Assembly (NCBI RefSeq): GCF_002003265.1
Contig: NZ_CP019687.1
Location: forward strand, 2,542,001-2,606,000
From: Paenibacillus larvae subsp. larvae
GTDB lineage: Bacteria; Bacillota; Bacilli; Paenibacillales; NBRC-103111
Direction: 5' to 3'
DNA: 64,000 bases
The notes beneath the pieces are model-generated. The model was not told the origin of the DNA and did not search any database. It saw only the letters and a program-made list of their open reading frames with translations. How positions within the stretch are numbered: the stretch's first letter is position 1; each line of letters begins with the position of its first letter. Shown in pieces: positions 44,438 to 54,351 of this stretch. The position numbers and the translations under genes are program-made.

Positions 44438-45890
44438 CTTCCTTGTTTCCTCCATTCCCCTGAGTCTCGGTCTGGTCTGAACGTACCCGGCTGTTCCGTT
44501 TCCTAACAAGCTGATATCGATCATCCCGGCTCATCCATTCCCACTTTTTCTCGTAAAGCGGCTGATCGATAGTTACGCCCTTTGAAGCCTGATCGATCAT
44601 CAATTTCTTGTTACCGACCAAGGCTGCAATAGCAGTCAACGCATTGATGGCATCACCCCATTCTGCAGAGGTTGCTTCGATCATCACCTGCTCCATCGGC
44701 GCCACTTCGACTTGTTCCATATATGATTCAATGGCATCAGTCTGAATCATCGATTTCGTAAGCATCCACTGTGATTCCCCCATCAGCTCGCTCAATTGAT
44801 CAATATATATTTCCTCTTCCATATACTCCACCTCCGTCTCTTCTTCCCTTAACGGATTAATTACAGGTTCATACGTTTCCAAGTAATGCACGGATTCACG
44901 AATAGCATTTGCCGATATAGGTGCTGCAAACTTAACGGGTACCCATAATCCATCTGCTGATTCCCCTTTATATTGATTCTGCTCCATAAAGCTCATAAGC
45001 TGATGAGCGTTCGGAATATCCGATTCCAGTGGAGGATCATACATCCGCAAGATGAACTCCCTTACCTTTTCAGGATTAATGGTCGATAAGAGCACAGTTT
45101 GCTGCATCGTCGTAAACTTCAAATATTTATTGATCATCCCGATGCTAAGATTCGTTCCCTCCGCAAGAACAGCCGTACCTTGCTGCATCAGATTACTAAG
45201 AACGAGGCTATCTTCCAACGTCTGGAACTGGCGAAAACGCTCCGTAAGCTTCACCTCAAGTTCCTGCATGAGTTCATGGATAATTTCAAGTTGCGGCAAG
45301 GCGTTGCGGTCGGCAAGCATCTCCAGTTCCCTCTCATACATCAATTGAATGGCATTCTCAACATTTCTAATCATGCTGGCAATTTTATTGCCGCCAGATA
45401 TTCCGTGATCATCATAGGCTTCGCTGAGCTCCGCATCCCGTCTAGCCTGAAACAGTGAACGCCCAATATCGTCATGCATGTAATAAGCAAGTGAATCGTT
45501 AGCCAATCGAATAAGAGCATCCATCATCCGTTTTCCGATATCTCTCATCTTCAACTGCCTTGATTGCTTGGAAATCCAGTTGTATTTGACGAGCACATTG
45601 ATAATTTGCTCTACCTTTCTCCTGCTTGGCGGATCCGGATCGCTATAACGGTTCCTATAGCGGTAATAAAGCGTATCCGAATTCTCGATCTGGTCGTCAA
45701 GCCCAAGCGCTTCTTCATTAATCAATTGAATAATCCGTAAAAACTTCAAAATTTCAGCAGGTGTTTGGAATGCATTCTGAGATCCCAGATCACTCAACAC
45801 TCCTGATAAATAAGATATATCCCTCATCGACTGAAGCATTTCGGGTGAACATTCGTTATTCTGGAAAATCGATATTAATTTATTATCCAT
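44430..45890 (-). CDS. jetA: Wadjet/MksB-like kleisin subunit (JetA)
   Basis: About 486 residues, helical, with an N-terminal winged-helix region (TPAEILKFLRIIQLINEEAL; SRRKVEQIINVLVKYNWIS) and long helices (NVENAIQLMYERELEMLADR). The acidic C-terminal part (REEETEVEYMEEEIYIDQLS) is followed by another small domain. Kleisins of the MukF/JetA group join the SMC heads and the KITE dimer. It does not show the DUF3375 pattern of type I JetA, so this is probably another Wadjet type (type III-like by order D-A-B-C). ATG 45890 has GGAG upstream and overlaps jetD by 16 bases. Confidence 0.75.
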   Translation of the reverse strand: MDNKLISIFQNNECSPEMLQSMRDISYLSGVLSDLGSQNAFQTPAEILKFLRIIQLINEEALGLDDQIENSDTLYYRYRNRYSDPDPPSRRKVEQIINVLVKYNWISKQSRQLKMRDIGKRMMDALIRLANDSLAYYMHDDIGRSLFQARRDAELSEAYDDHGISGGNKIASMIRNVENAIQLMYERELEMLADRNALPQLEIIHELMQELEVKLTERFRQFQTLEDSLVLSNLMQQGTAVLAEGTNLSIGMINKYLKFTTMQQTVLLSTINPEKVREFILRMYDPPLESDIPNAHQLMSFMEQNQYKGESADGLWVPVKFAAPISANAIRESVHYLETYEPVINPLREEETEVEYMEEEIYIDQLSELMGESQWMLTKSMIQTDAIESYMEQVEVAPMEQVMIEATSAEWGDAINALTAIAALVGNKKLMIDQASKGVTIDQPLYEKKWEWMSRDDRYQLVRKRNSRVRSDQTETQGNGGNKEDV

Positions 45891-47179
45891 CGTCTCCAAT
45901 CCTCTGCCTTCCCTAATATCAATTCCTGCTCCAGACAAACTTCCTGAAGAAGAGCCCCCATATACTGTTGATATTCTGACCAATTTTTAATCACCTTGTG
46001 ATCGTGACAAATCCATTTCAACGTAAGAGGATACACCGAAACCGCTTCAACCATTTCTCCCGCAATGAGAAGACCATCTTTATCGTAGTCGCTCCAGAAG
46101 ATCGCTTGACGAATGCAGCTGTTTTTGAGCAAGTTATGGATGAATCTTTTATGTACGCTCCTAAGGTAACCATCTACACATACAATCAGCGAGCCTGTTT
46201 CCCGCAAAAAATTACGCTCAGCAGACAACCTTGTTAAAATTCCTCGATTTTCGACCAGCCACAGTGTCGTTGCATCCGTACTGTACTGATCCTGTGCGAT
46301 AGAAAGATCCGTCAATGCATAAACAGGACCCGCCTGAAAGCACGACCGTTCCCCCCTCAGATGTCCCGCAAAATATAAAGGTATTATTTTCCCAGGGCTA
46401 ATCATCCCCAAGATTTCTACCGATTGCTTACTCCACTCCTCTAGAACACAAATAAATTCTTCTTTGTAATCATCAAATGCTTTAGATCCTCCGATCCCGC
46501 CATAATATTGCGCACCGATTTCTTTCCAATCGAACAACTCTTTATGATTGGATATCATAATGAATGCTAACAGAAAAGTTAAACATTTGATTCTCTTTAG
46601 CGCACTCCAACTCGAAGGAAACAAGTCTGATTCGGCCAGTTCTTCAATCTTCCAATAAATGCTGTCTGATACATGATGCGTGAGCGAAGATAAAAGAACT
46701 GCACGCTCTTTATCATCAAAGACCAGCCCTCTTAGCACCTTTTGGGCATCTAATTGATAGCTCGCAAACTGTCTTATCTTCTCCTGATGTTCTCGATCCG
46801 TTTTTTTCTGCAAATATACAAATAAACGGTAACCCATCCGATAGTGAACTCGTTCTATCGTTTTCCCGTCTTGCTTAAAGCGCATTTCCTTCATAATCCA
46901 TCCCTTATTAAGCCACTCAAAGGCTTGTAAATCATCGAGAATCGCCCGCTTGCCAAGAGTCCATTTTAACAAAGGAATGTCCGGGATTTGTGCATCCTCT
47001 TGCGCATAGGCATCCAGTGATAGAGTTAAAGTACCAACTCTCCGGAAGGTACGTGCTGTTTGTTTTACGATATCGACATCAACCAAAGATATAATCCTGG
47101 TATAATTTGTATCCAATTGCTCGCCGTTCTTTAAGATATATTGCGATATATATGAAAAGATGTTTTCTATTGCGCTCAT
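45875..47179 (-). CDS. jetD: Wadjet nuclease subunit with Toprim domain (JetD)
   Basis: A 434-residue protein. The N-terminal two thirds is helical. The C-terminal part has the Toprim pattern: Glu in TTLWLVENRGILTRLSA, strand GSLIVCVDGYLRSVHKRF, and the acidic pair in QAIFWSDYDKDGLLIAGEMV, where DYDKDG is the DxD motif. JetD resembles topoisomerase VI/Spo11 and cuts the plasmid once JetABC has looped it. It is the first gene of the operon. The catalytic residues seem present, so the system may be active. Confidence 0.85.
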   Translation of the reverse strand: MSAIENIFSYISQYILKNGEQLDTNYTRIISLVDVDIVKQTARTFRRVGTLTLSLDAYAQEDAQIPDIPLLKWTLGKRAILDDLQAFEWLNKGWIMKEMRFKQDGKTIERVHYRMGYRLFVYLQKKTDREHQEKIRQFASYQLDAQKVLRGLVFDDKERAVLLSSLTHHVSDSIYWKIEELAESDLFPSSWSALKRIKCLTFLLAFIMISNHKELFDWKEIGAQYYGGIGGSKAFDDYKEEFICVLEEWSKQSVEILGMISPGKIIPLYFAGHLRGERSCFQAGPVYALTDLSIAQDQYSTDATTLWLVENRGILTRLSAERNFLRETGSLIVCVDGYLRSVHKRFIHNLLKNSCIRQAIFWSDYDKDGLLIAGEMVEAVSVYPLTLKWICHDHKVIKNWSEYQQYMGALLQEVCLEQELILGKAEDWRRWIIN

Positions 47180-47433
47180 TCAAATCCCTCACTGTATCCG
47201 TTATTTATTAAAATCTCCTTCCTCTTAAAGTTATTTTTAACAATAAAGTGGTAGAGTTGCAGGAGAACAATATGGGTATATGTCTATTATAGCTATATTC
47301 ACGACCTGCTTAAGACTTTATGTTCGAACATAATCTGAATAAACCATTGATGTTCTGATACACTGATAAAAGTTATGATTCGGCAACACTCTGTCTGGCA
47401 GATAACTCATATACAAAATATTTCCAAATCCAC
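47180..47433. other. Upstream region of the Wadjet-like operon
   Basis: It holds the jetD ribosome site and presumably the operon promoter. No coding frame is supported. Confidence 0.5.
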
Positions 47434-47544
47434 TTATACTTCCCCGTCAAACTCAGCATCGTAATCATAGTTGTATTCGTTTCCGGTTATGTATTCAATG
47501 AGTTCAAAATACGCATCATATAAGGGAGAATGGTGTGTTACCAT
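47434..47544 (-). CDS. Possible 36-residue acidic small protein
   Basis: The frame MVTHHSPLYDAYFELIEYIT continues with an Asp/Glu/Tyr-rich tail and ends normally. The reading is protein-like and acidic, but the ribosome site (TAGGATTG) is weak. It lies between hsdR and jetD in the same direction. It may be a real small gene or a fragment of a larger lost one. Confidence 0.3.
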   Translation of the reverse strand: MVTHHSPLYDAYFELIEYITGNEYNYDYDAEFDGEV

Positions 47545-47665
47545 AAGTCAATCCTACTAAAGATGCAACCAGCCGTGAAAATTTCCGTTAATGATAATTA
47601 TTTTCCTAACATTTCTGTAACTACTTTAGCTACTTAAGTGGCTTGTTATTGTTTAAGCCTATTAT

Positions 47666-47707
47666 AACAAAAGTTCTCTGACAACAGATTGCCAGAGAAC
47701 TTTTGTT
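47666..47707. terminator. Perfect 15-base hairpin after the type I RM operon
   Basis: AACAAAAGTTCTCTG (47666-47680) and CAGAGAACTTTTGTT (47693-47707) pair without mismatch around 12 bases. It separates the hsd operon from the Wadjet-like operon. T-rich arms let it act in both directions. Confidence 0.8.
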
Positions 47708-47832
47708 CGATCTACTATTCAACGAACGCGGTATTCAACAAGGACGCGCTGGAGACCATTAACTGTTAAAATGAATGATGAAAAAAGATTTTAGGTTAGG
47801 GATTGAACTTATATTCCCGTAACTATAACAGA

Positions 47833-50800
47833 CTAAATGACTATTTCACAATTACTTTTGATTGTCGAAACGATATTCATGATTTCTTTTGCATCGTTCA
47901 TATTATCCTTAAACAATGTCGTGATACTGCCTAGGCTACGAAAAGGCTCTTCCATGAAGATTCGATTATCCTCAATCATGCCATTCGCCACAATGTAATC
48001 CACGATAAGCTTCACAAACCGAATTTGTATTGCATTCAACTTCTCCTCTTTCAAGAAGGCACTGAAAGCCTCGTTCACCGCGATACGGTCCAGCCCCACC
48101 ATTCTGCGGACTAATTTGCTTACCGGGGTATCTCCGAACTCCTTCTCATACTCCAATCGGCTGCCTAGCTCTTCCCACAGGATTCGCTCCAACGTCTGGA
48201 GATCAAATCTGGTGAGCGGCTTGTTATAACGAAGCTTGTAGATGGCCAGTTCATCCTTATGTTCTTTGAGATAGTGCTCTACCTTCTTCTTATAGTCCTT
48301 CAGGTTGTTTGTATTGTAGATAGCCCTGCTCTCGCGGGTTTCGATGATTTGATCTTTGAAATCGGTATAATAAATTTTCTGTTTACCCTTCTCGATAAAC
48401 TTAATCAACTCTCGCAGAGCAAGCCGTACTTCCTCCAATTCCAGCACATCTGCCTGCTGCCAGAACTCGTCGGTTTGTACCTTTTCAATTATGTATTTCT
48501 TCTCCATTACTTGAGGAATGGTTCCTAGCTTACTAAGCGCTTCAGCGGTTTGGACAATACTCCGGATGGGTTTCGTCGCATTTTTTTGCTGCAAGTACGC
48601 TAGATCTAGGGTATAGATTAATAGGTCGAAACGCTTGGCCAGCTCGTCATCTTGGAGAGGGGGAATGAGCGGAGCAATATGTTCCTTGATCTCCGCCACG
48701 CTCGTGGCGCCCAAGCTCTGCCAGGCATCCTTATTCTTATAGATCTCCACATACCGCTGTTTTAATTTCACACGGAAACTCTCTTCATTTAGATCCCTTA
48801 CGGCACCTAAGAGATCACGAAGCAGGTCGTCCCGGTAACGGATATAATCCTCTTCTTCCTGGTACTTCAGGTGTTGAAGTTCCCGCACGATATCCAGCTT
48901 GACATGGAACAGCTTCTCTGTCAGACTCACGCCAATTTCGCCTTTCAGCCCTTTCGGATTCGCCCGAAAAAAATCGAAGTTATTACAGAAATCAAAGATC
49001 AGGAACTGCTCTTTATCCATCCCTACGCCGAACAGGTCTTTGCACAATCTTGTCCCTCTGCCAATCATTTGCCAAAAATTGGAATTCGAACGTACTTTCT
49101 TGAAGAACACGAGATTAAGTACCTCCGGGATATCAATCCCTGTATCCAACATATCTACAGAAACCGCAATTTGCGGGAATTTGTCCTTGGTACTAAAATC
49201 ATCGATAAGCGAATCTACATAGTTAATACTGTAGTCGATTTGTTTAATAAAGTGACTGCCACATTCAGGGTATCTCTTGTTAAAACGCTCGACGATCGCC
49301 TGGGCATGACGACTACTTTTGGCGAAGACAATGGTTTTCCCGAGCTGATCCCCGCCCTCTACCCGAAGCCCCTTTTCCATAATCTGATCCAGCACCATAT
49401 CAATGGTATTCGCATTGAACAGCCACTCATTGATCGCTGTGTTCGCTATAGAATCGTCTATGGTTTCGTCATCCTCGAAGGTCTTCTCAAACTCTTCCTT
49501 CTCTTCCTCACTAAGATCATCATAATGAATACCGTCTTCCATAATTTTCGATTTGATCTCGATCGTCCGGTAATCTACCAGATATCCGTCTTCTACGGCT
49601 TTCTCCAGCTCATAAGCAAATGTCGGCACGCCGTTTTCCAACTCGAAGATGGAGTATGTATTCTTATCAATCTCATCTTTAGGCGTAGCCGTCAGTCCGA
49701 GCAGCATGGCGTCGTAGTATTCGAAAATATCCCTGTACTTCTTATAAATACTGCGATGGCTCTCGTCAACGATAATCAGATCAAAATGCGCGGGAGTAAA
49801 CAGCTTCTTGCCATCCTGCCGTTTCGTCTCATCAATAGCATTCATCATCGTTGGATATGTAGAAAAGATCATGCGGGACTGCTCCGGATTGTCCTTGTTC
49901 TCTAGCAAATTACACAGCGAAAGACTGGGAAGCAAATTGCTGAAATTATGTTTGGCCTGCTTCACCAGTGTCCTACGATCGGCTAGGAAGAGAATATTCT
50001 TCACTATGTTCTGACGCATCCATACATCCACAATAGAGATGGCCGTTCGCGTCTTGCCGCTGCCGGTAGCCATAACGAGCAGCATCTTTCGCTGCTTGTT
50101 CGTTATGGCATGACATACATCCATAACCGCTTGCTTCTGGTAGTAACGGTTGGTGATCTTCTCATCAATCTCCACTGTAGTAAAAGGAAGCTTGCTGCTC
50201 CTCCGATCTACCATGAGTTGCAGCTCATCCTTCGTAAAGAGACCTGAAACTCGCCGCTGCGGATAACCCTCCGCGTCGTCCAACAGGTTGATTTCAAAGC
50301 CGTTTGTCATGAAGATAACCGGCCGCTGCCCAGTCTGGTTATGTAGATAGTCTGCATAGAGCTTGGCTTGTTGGGAGCCGACGATTGGGTCCTTCCCGGT
50401 CTTCTTGGCCTCGATGACGGCCAGCGGCCTGCCGTTGCTGCCATAAAGGACATAGTCAACAGACCCTGCACCCGTAGTAGTAGGCATCCCTTTAATGGGT
50501 ACCTCGGTCATACAGTCGCGGCCCATCTCCCAACCTGCCAGCTTCAGCTCCAGATCAATATATTTAGATCTGGTCTCTGCTTCGCTGAACGCATCCACTT
50601 CAAAGTCATAGCCCTCCGTGCTAGCTATGCGATGAGCAGTCATCGCTTCACGTAGTGCCTCATTCTCTTTGCGAAGTTCATCCAGTCTCTGGTCCTTGGA
50701 ACTCAACCTTTCATAGAGGTCCTGCAACTCCTGCGGTCTCGTACGCTTCTCTTGCCCTGTCCGCAAGAGTTCCTCGTCAAAGTCCGGACAAGTATACGCT

Positions 50801-51183
50801 TCGGCGTAGCAATAATCTATCCAACGGACGACCTCATGTAGATTGCGGAGCGAGAGTACAGCCTCATCCCTGGCAATAGAAGCATTTGTATGAACCGCCG
50901 TGTTTCCCAACTTGATGATATACTTCATTAGCGGAAACAGCTGTGGATCGATGATCTGCCGGAAGGTCGGTTCATGAATGAGACTGGAGATGTTATCTTG
51001 ATACGGGATCGTCAGTTCATTGTCGAATGTATATACCCACTTTATAGCTAGCTCCAGCGCCCTCCTTGCGAGAATAGCACAAGTTGCAGGGGACACGAGG
51101 AGACTCTTCTCGGCCTCTACGGCACTATCTGCGAAGGACTGAAAGGTAATCTTCTCCATTAAGAAATCGAAGTTCGTACTCAT
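47833..51183 (-). CDS. hsdR: Type I restriction enzyme R subunit
   Basis: About 1116 residues. An N-terminal DUF4145-like helical domain (about 10-130) is followed by a coiled coil and the nuclease (SVDYVLYGSNGRPLAVIEAK, the D...ExK site). The SF2 translocase has LLVMATGSGKTRTAISIVD (Walker A), LIIVDESHRS (motif II), MLLGLTATPKD (motif III) and FWQMIGRGTRLCKDLF (motif VI). A helical C-terminal domain binds the methylase. It cuts foreign DNA far from unmodified sites. The second ATG (51183) is preferred because AGGAGG lies 6 bases ahead. It is the last gene of hsdM-hsdS-hsdR and looks intact. Confidence 0.95.
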   Translation of the reverse strand: MSTNFDFLMEKITFQSFADSAVEAEKSLLVSPATCAILARRALELAIKWVYTFDNELTIPYQDNISSLIHEPTFRQIIDPQLFPLMKYIIKLGNTAVHTNASIARDEAVLSLRNLHEVVRWIDYCYAEAYTCPDFDEELLRTGQEKRTRPQELQDLYERLSSKDQRLDELRKENEALREAMTAHRIASTEGYDFEVDAFSEAETRSKYIDLELKLAGWEMGRDCMTEVPIKGMPTTTGAGSVDYVLYGSNGRPLAVIEAKKTGKDPIVGSQQAKLYADYLHNQTGQRPVIFMTNGFEINLLDDAEGYPQRRVSGLFTKDELQLMVDRRSSKLPFTTVEIDEKITNRYYQKQAVMDVCHAITNKQRKMLLVMATGSGKTRTAISIVDVWMRQNIVKNILFLADRRTLVKQAKHNFSNLLPSLSLCNLLENKDNPEQSRMIFSTYPTMMNAIDETKRQDGKKLFTPAHFDLIIVDESHRSIYKKYRDIFEYYDAMLLGLTATPKDEIDKNTYSIFELENGVPTFAYELEKAVEDGYLVDYRTIEIKSKIMEDGIHYDDLSEEEKEEFEKTFEDDETIDDSIANTAINEWLFNANTIDMVLDQIMEKGLRVEGGDQLGKTIVFAKSSRHAQAIVERFNKRYPECGSHFIKQIDYSINYVDSLIDDFSTKDKFPQIAVSVDMLDTGIDIPEVLNLVFFKKVRSNSNFWQMIGRGTRLCKDLFGVGMDKEQFLIFDFCNNFDFFRANPKGLKGEIGVSLTEKLFHVKLDIVRELQHLKYQEEEDYIRYRDDLLRDLLGAVRDLNEESFRVKLKQRYVEIYKNKDAWQSLGATSVAEIKEHIAPLIPPLQDDELAKRFDLLIYTLDLAYLQQKNATKPIRSIVQTAEALSKLGTIPQVMEKKYIIEKVQTDEFWQQADVLELEEVRLALRELIKFIEKGKQKIYYTDFKDQIIETRESRAIYNTNNLKDYKKKVEHYLKEHKDELAIYKLRYNKPLTRFDLQTLERILWEELGSRLEYEKEFGDTPVSKLVRRMVGLDRIAVNEAFSAFLKEEKLNAIQIRFVKLIVDYIVANGMIEDNRIFMEEPFRSLGSITTLFKDNMNDAKEIMNIVSTIKSNCEIVI

Positions 51184-51193
51184 GGACATCCTC

Positions 51194-52354
51194 CTAGAAT
51201 AATTCGCCTTTGAACGCCCGCTGCATTAGTGCTTTGAAGTTATTCTCAAGTTCGGTTAGGCTTTGTTGGAGTCGTAATTTTTGTTGCTCTATTTTTTCTA
51301 CTTGTTCGGCGAAACGGTTTTGGAGGTGGATGGGCGGGAGGAGAATTGGTATTGCGTTTATCTTTTTTAATGTAAGTCTCTTGATTGCTCCTCCTGCCAT
51401 ATCCTGCAATACCTTTTTTTTCACTTGGTCATTATTAAGATAACTCACTAGATATATGCTCGATAACTTTGTTATATCTGTTTTAATTAATTCTAAACTT
51501 GATAACATACTAAATTCAAAATCATAATGATTTATACATGCAATTCCGGTTGTAGCTCCATCCTTAATATATAGTACATCTCCTTTTTCAGGATTGCATC
51601 GAGCAAATATTTTCTTGTGATCTTCCAAACTAATAAACGTAGGAGCATTGTAGAAATCCAAACTACCACTACCTAAATGTTTAGCTGTAATATAAGGGAC
51701 TCCGTTTTTGGTATTTTCAGGTGAATGATGAGTACCGTCTGTTATTTTTAGTGAAACACTCCCCAACGATTCCAAAGTGAATTTATTATTAAGTACCGGA
51801 TCCCCAAACATATCATAAAACAAGCCTTTTATCAGTTTATCACAAGCCTCGATTTGTTTTTTTCTTTTGTTTATTAGTTCTTGGGCTTTGTCCAGAATAA
51901 GTACCGTCTTCCTCTGAGCTTCTATATTCGGTAAGAGTAGAAAAATTTCATTTATATCTTTGACAGAAAGATGCTTCACTGTTACAAATGATGTTTTATC
52001 CTCTATTTTCTTTAGATATTTCGGTAGAATGTAGTAAAGATAATCATCTAGAAGTATTTTTTCATTAAGACTCTTTATTCTGCAAACCCGTTGATTAAGT
52101 AATGCTTTTCCAGTCGACCATTTTCTAACGCTAAAAGTTCCATCCATAGATATTAAAATATCATTATTTTCAACCAAGTACTTTTCATCGTATTCTCCAG
52201 AGTAATAGGTGCTAATGCTTCCACTCGTAACATCCCTAATCCTGATTATTGGTAGGCCCTCTTTTTCGTTAAAATAACTCGATTTAAACGCATATCCCGA
52301 ATCTATGTGAACTAAACCACCTAATTTAACTTCGTCCACATTATCACACTCCAA
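51194..52354 (-). CDS. hsdS: Type I restriction-modification specificity subunit S
   Basis: A 386-residue protein with two target-recognition domains. The first, about 8-165, begins LGGLVHIDSGYAFKSSYF. The second, about 210-355, begins LGSVSLKITDGTHHSPENTK. Two conserved helices separate them: AQELINKRKKQIEACDKLIK in the middle and QQKLRLQQSLTELENNFKAL at the end. It fixes the two-part DNA target of the complex. It begins at a TTG that overlaps the hsdM stop by 11 bases. The G+C content is lower than in hsdM and hsdR, as is usual for exchangeable S genes. The target sequence cannot be predicted from this. Confidence 0.92.
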   Translation of the reverse strand: MECDNVDEVKLGGLVHIDSGYAFKSSYFNEKEGLPIIRIRDVTSGSISTYYSGEYDEKYLVENNDILISMDGTFSVRKWSTGKALLNQRVCRIKSLNEKILLDDYLYYILPKYLKKIEDKTSFVTVKHLSVKDINEIFLLLPNIEAQRKTVLILDKAQELINKRKKQIEACDKLIKGLFYDMFGDPVLNNKFTLESLGSVSLKITDGTHHSPENTKNGVPYITAKHLGSGSLDFYNAPTFISLEDHKKIFARCNPEKGDVLYIKDGATTGIACINHYDFEFSMLSSLELIKTDITKLSSIYLVSYLNNDQVKKKVLQDMAGGAIKRLTLKKINAIPILLPPIHLQNRFAEQVEKIEQQKLRLQQSLTELENNFKALMQRAFKGELF

Positions 52355-53801
52355 TCATACCTACTAACTCCTCTAGCCCCGCTTGAATTTCCTCTTCCAA
52401 TTGCTGAATCCTTAATAGGATCTCGCGGGGATGATCATAGGTGACTTCTTTATATTCAATCTCTTTATATTTATTGATCGACAAGTCATACCCGTTATCC
52501 CGAATCTCCTGTACATCCACCAAAAAACTCTGCTCAGTTCGTTTTCGTGTCTTCTCTCCCTGCAGATTTTCGAAGCGCTCCACAATATCTGGAATGTCAT
52601 TCTGCTCGATCTGCTGCCTTTTGTCATCCAGCGAGTATCCGTCCGCCTTCATATCATAAAACCATACCTGATCCGTACCGCCTGCTCCTGTCTTCGTGAA
52701 GATGAGAACAGCTGTGCTCACACCAGCATAAGGCTTGAATACTCCACTTGGCATGGAAATCACCGCTTCCAGCTTATGATTGTCCACCAGTTCTTTACGG
52801 ATTTCCTTATGTGCCTTACTACTGCCAAACAGAACGCTATCGGGGACGATAGTAGCGCTTCGGCCCCCAAGTTTGAGGCTTCTTAGAATGAGAGCCAGGA
52901 ACAAGAGCTCGGTTTTCTTTGTCTTCGTAATTTTAAGCAGATCCTTGCTTACCGCATCATAGTCCAGCGAGCCTTTAAATGGAGGATTGGCAAGAATCAT
53001 CGTATACTTCTCTTGGTCGCCATTTTGCTCGGAAAGGCTGTCCTTGTACTCAATGTTCGGTTGGTCCACACCATGCAACAGCATATTCATCGCGCCGATA
53101 CGAAGCATGGTCCGGTCCATGTCGAAGCCATAAAACATATCTTGGTTGAAGTGCTTTTTCAGTCCCGCATGTAAAAACAAATCCGCATGATGCTCTTTTA
53201 CATACTCTTGTGCAGCCACAAGAAATCCGGCACTCCCCATTGCAGGGTCAGCAATCACATCGCTGGGACTTGGCTTCATCAGACGAACCATCATCTCAAT
53301 AATGTGCCGCGGAGTGCGGAACTGTCCATTCATTCCAGCTGTGGCTACTTTAGATAGGAGATACTCATACAGATCTCCCTTTGCATCCCGCTTCTCCATG
53401 TCGATCCCGTCGATGCCATCAACAATTTTCGTCAACATCTGGGGCGTAGGGATTTTGAAAATAGCATCTTCCATATATTTGGAATACGCAGAATCGCCGT
53501 CTTGATGCAAATTCTTGATGAATGGAAAGATTCCATTCAGCACCAAATTGTACATTTGGTTCGCTTCCATATTCTTGAACCTGCTCCAGCGCAAATCCTG
53601 TTTATCATTAGGAAACATTCCTTCGTATGTTAGACCCAAGAAGGCTGCTTCATTTTCCTTCCTTGTTTCTATATCGTCCAGCCCTTTAATGAAAAGGAGG
53701 TAGGTAAATTGCTCAATGACTTCGAGCGGATTCGTGATTCCGCCTGTCCAGAATGTCTCCCATATCTTGTCCACTTTATTTTTGATTTCACCTGTAATCA
53801 T
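52344..53801 (-). CDS. hsdM: Type I restriction-modification adenine methyltransferase M subunit
   Basis: About 485 residues. The N-terminal HsdM_N helical domain (TNPLEVIEQFTYLLFIKGLD) is followed by an N6-adenine methylase. SAM motif I lies in VIADPAMGSAGFLVAAQEYV and catalytic motif IV is MILANPPFKGSLD. RHIIEMMVRLMKPSP is the usual region before motif I. ATG 53801 has GGAGG 6-7 bases upstream. It methylates host sites for protection and forms the core to which HsdS and HsdR bind. It is the first gene of the operon. Confidence 0.96.
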   Translation of the reverse strand: MITGEIKNKVDKIWETFWTGGITNPLEVIEQFTYLLFIKGLDDIETRKENEAAFLGLTYEGMFPNDKQDLRWSRFKNMEANQMYNLVLNGIFPFIKNLHQDGDSAYSKYMEDAIFKIPTPQMLTKIVDGIDGIDMEKRDAKGDLYEYLLSKVATAGMNGQFRTPRHIIEMMVRLMKPSPSDVIADPAMGSAGFLVAAQEYVKEHHADLFLHAGLKKHFNQDMFYGFDMDRTMLRIGAMNMLLHGVDQPNIEYKDSLSEQNGDQEKYTMILANPPFKGSLDYDAVSKDLLKITKTKKTELLFLALILRSLKLGGRSATIVPDSVLFGSSKAHKEIRKELVDNHKLEAVISMPSGVFKPYAGVSTAVLIFTKTGAGGTDQVWFYDMKADGYSLDDKRQQIEQNDIPDIVERFENLQGEKTRKRTEQSFLVDVQEIRDNGYDLSINKYKEIEYKEVTYDHPREILLRIQQLEEEIQAGLEELVGMIGV

Positions 53802-53955
53802 AAAGCCCTCCAATATTTTAAGTATCTATTCATGTGCCATAGTAAGGACTTATGACAAATCGCTATCTTGGGAATATCTCGTTCATTTCATGTATTCATC
53901 CTTCTCTATTATCGCTTTTAGTATAAACAATACACACTCTTATTGTCCAAGTTTA

Positions 53956-54030
53956 TTAGGGGGTTTTAGAGCTACCATTCCTCACCAATAACGCCATACA
54001 CTCCACATGAACCGTATGCAGGAACGTTCC
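53956..54030 (-). pseudogene. 3' remnant of an RlmD/RumA-type rRNA methyltransferase gene, copy A (possible att site)
   Basis: The minus strand reads TFLHTVHVECMALLVRNG and then a stop. This is the C-terminal end of the RumA/TrmA uracil-methyltransferase family (FPHTxHVExVxLL). Only about 22 codons are present. The sequence from 53974 to 54075 is repeated with about three quarters identity at 63275-63373, including the non-coding AAATCAAGGTTTTTTG part. The 3' end of rumA is a known integration site for mobile elements in Gram-positive bacteria, so it may be an old attachment site. Confidence 0.65.
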
Positions 54031-54075
54031 TCCTCTAATTATATACGATTTTAATCAAAAAACCTTGATTTTATA

Positions 54076-54232
54076 AGGTTTTTCTCTTTTCCCTTTGCCT
54101 TCTTTACCCTTAATTCTAACTTTGATGTACATTCCATCCCCAATTCGTCCCCAAGAGGTTCTTCCTCTTCTATACTTTGTATCTTGTTAAATAAAACAAA
54201 CCTGTGTTAGAATGCAATTAGAAGCATATACT
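54076..54232. other. A/T-rich spacer next to the att-like remnant
   Basis: No coding frame or motif that I can support. It continues the non-coding side of the repeat at 53974-54075. Confidence 0.4.
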
Positions 54233-54266
54233 AAAAAAGACCGCAGACGCTGTAACGTCCACGGTC
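54233..54266 (-). terminator. Rho-independent terminator of the toxin locus
   Basis: On the minus strand GACCG, GACG, loop, CGTC, CGGTC, then TTTTTT. It closes the transcript of the holin-like toxin or an RNA partner. Confidence 0.85.
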
Positions 54267-54351
54267 AGCAATAGCCGCGCTATATGTTTGCGGTTGGCTT
54301 AGAAGGAATTACGACAAATAGATCGCACTTAACCTTTCCTCGGTGGGCGAT

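Noticed and set aside
48871-49905. Plus-strand frame of 344 codons inside hsdR
   Set aside because: It is antisense to the helicase motifs of hsdR; the length is explained by codon use of the real gene.
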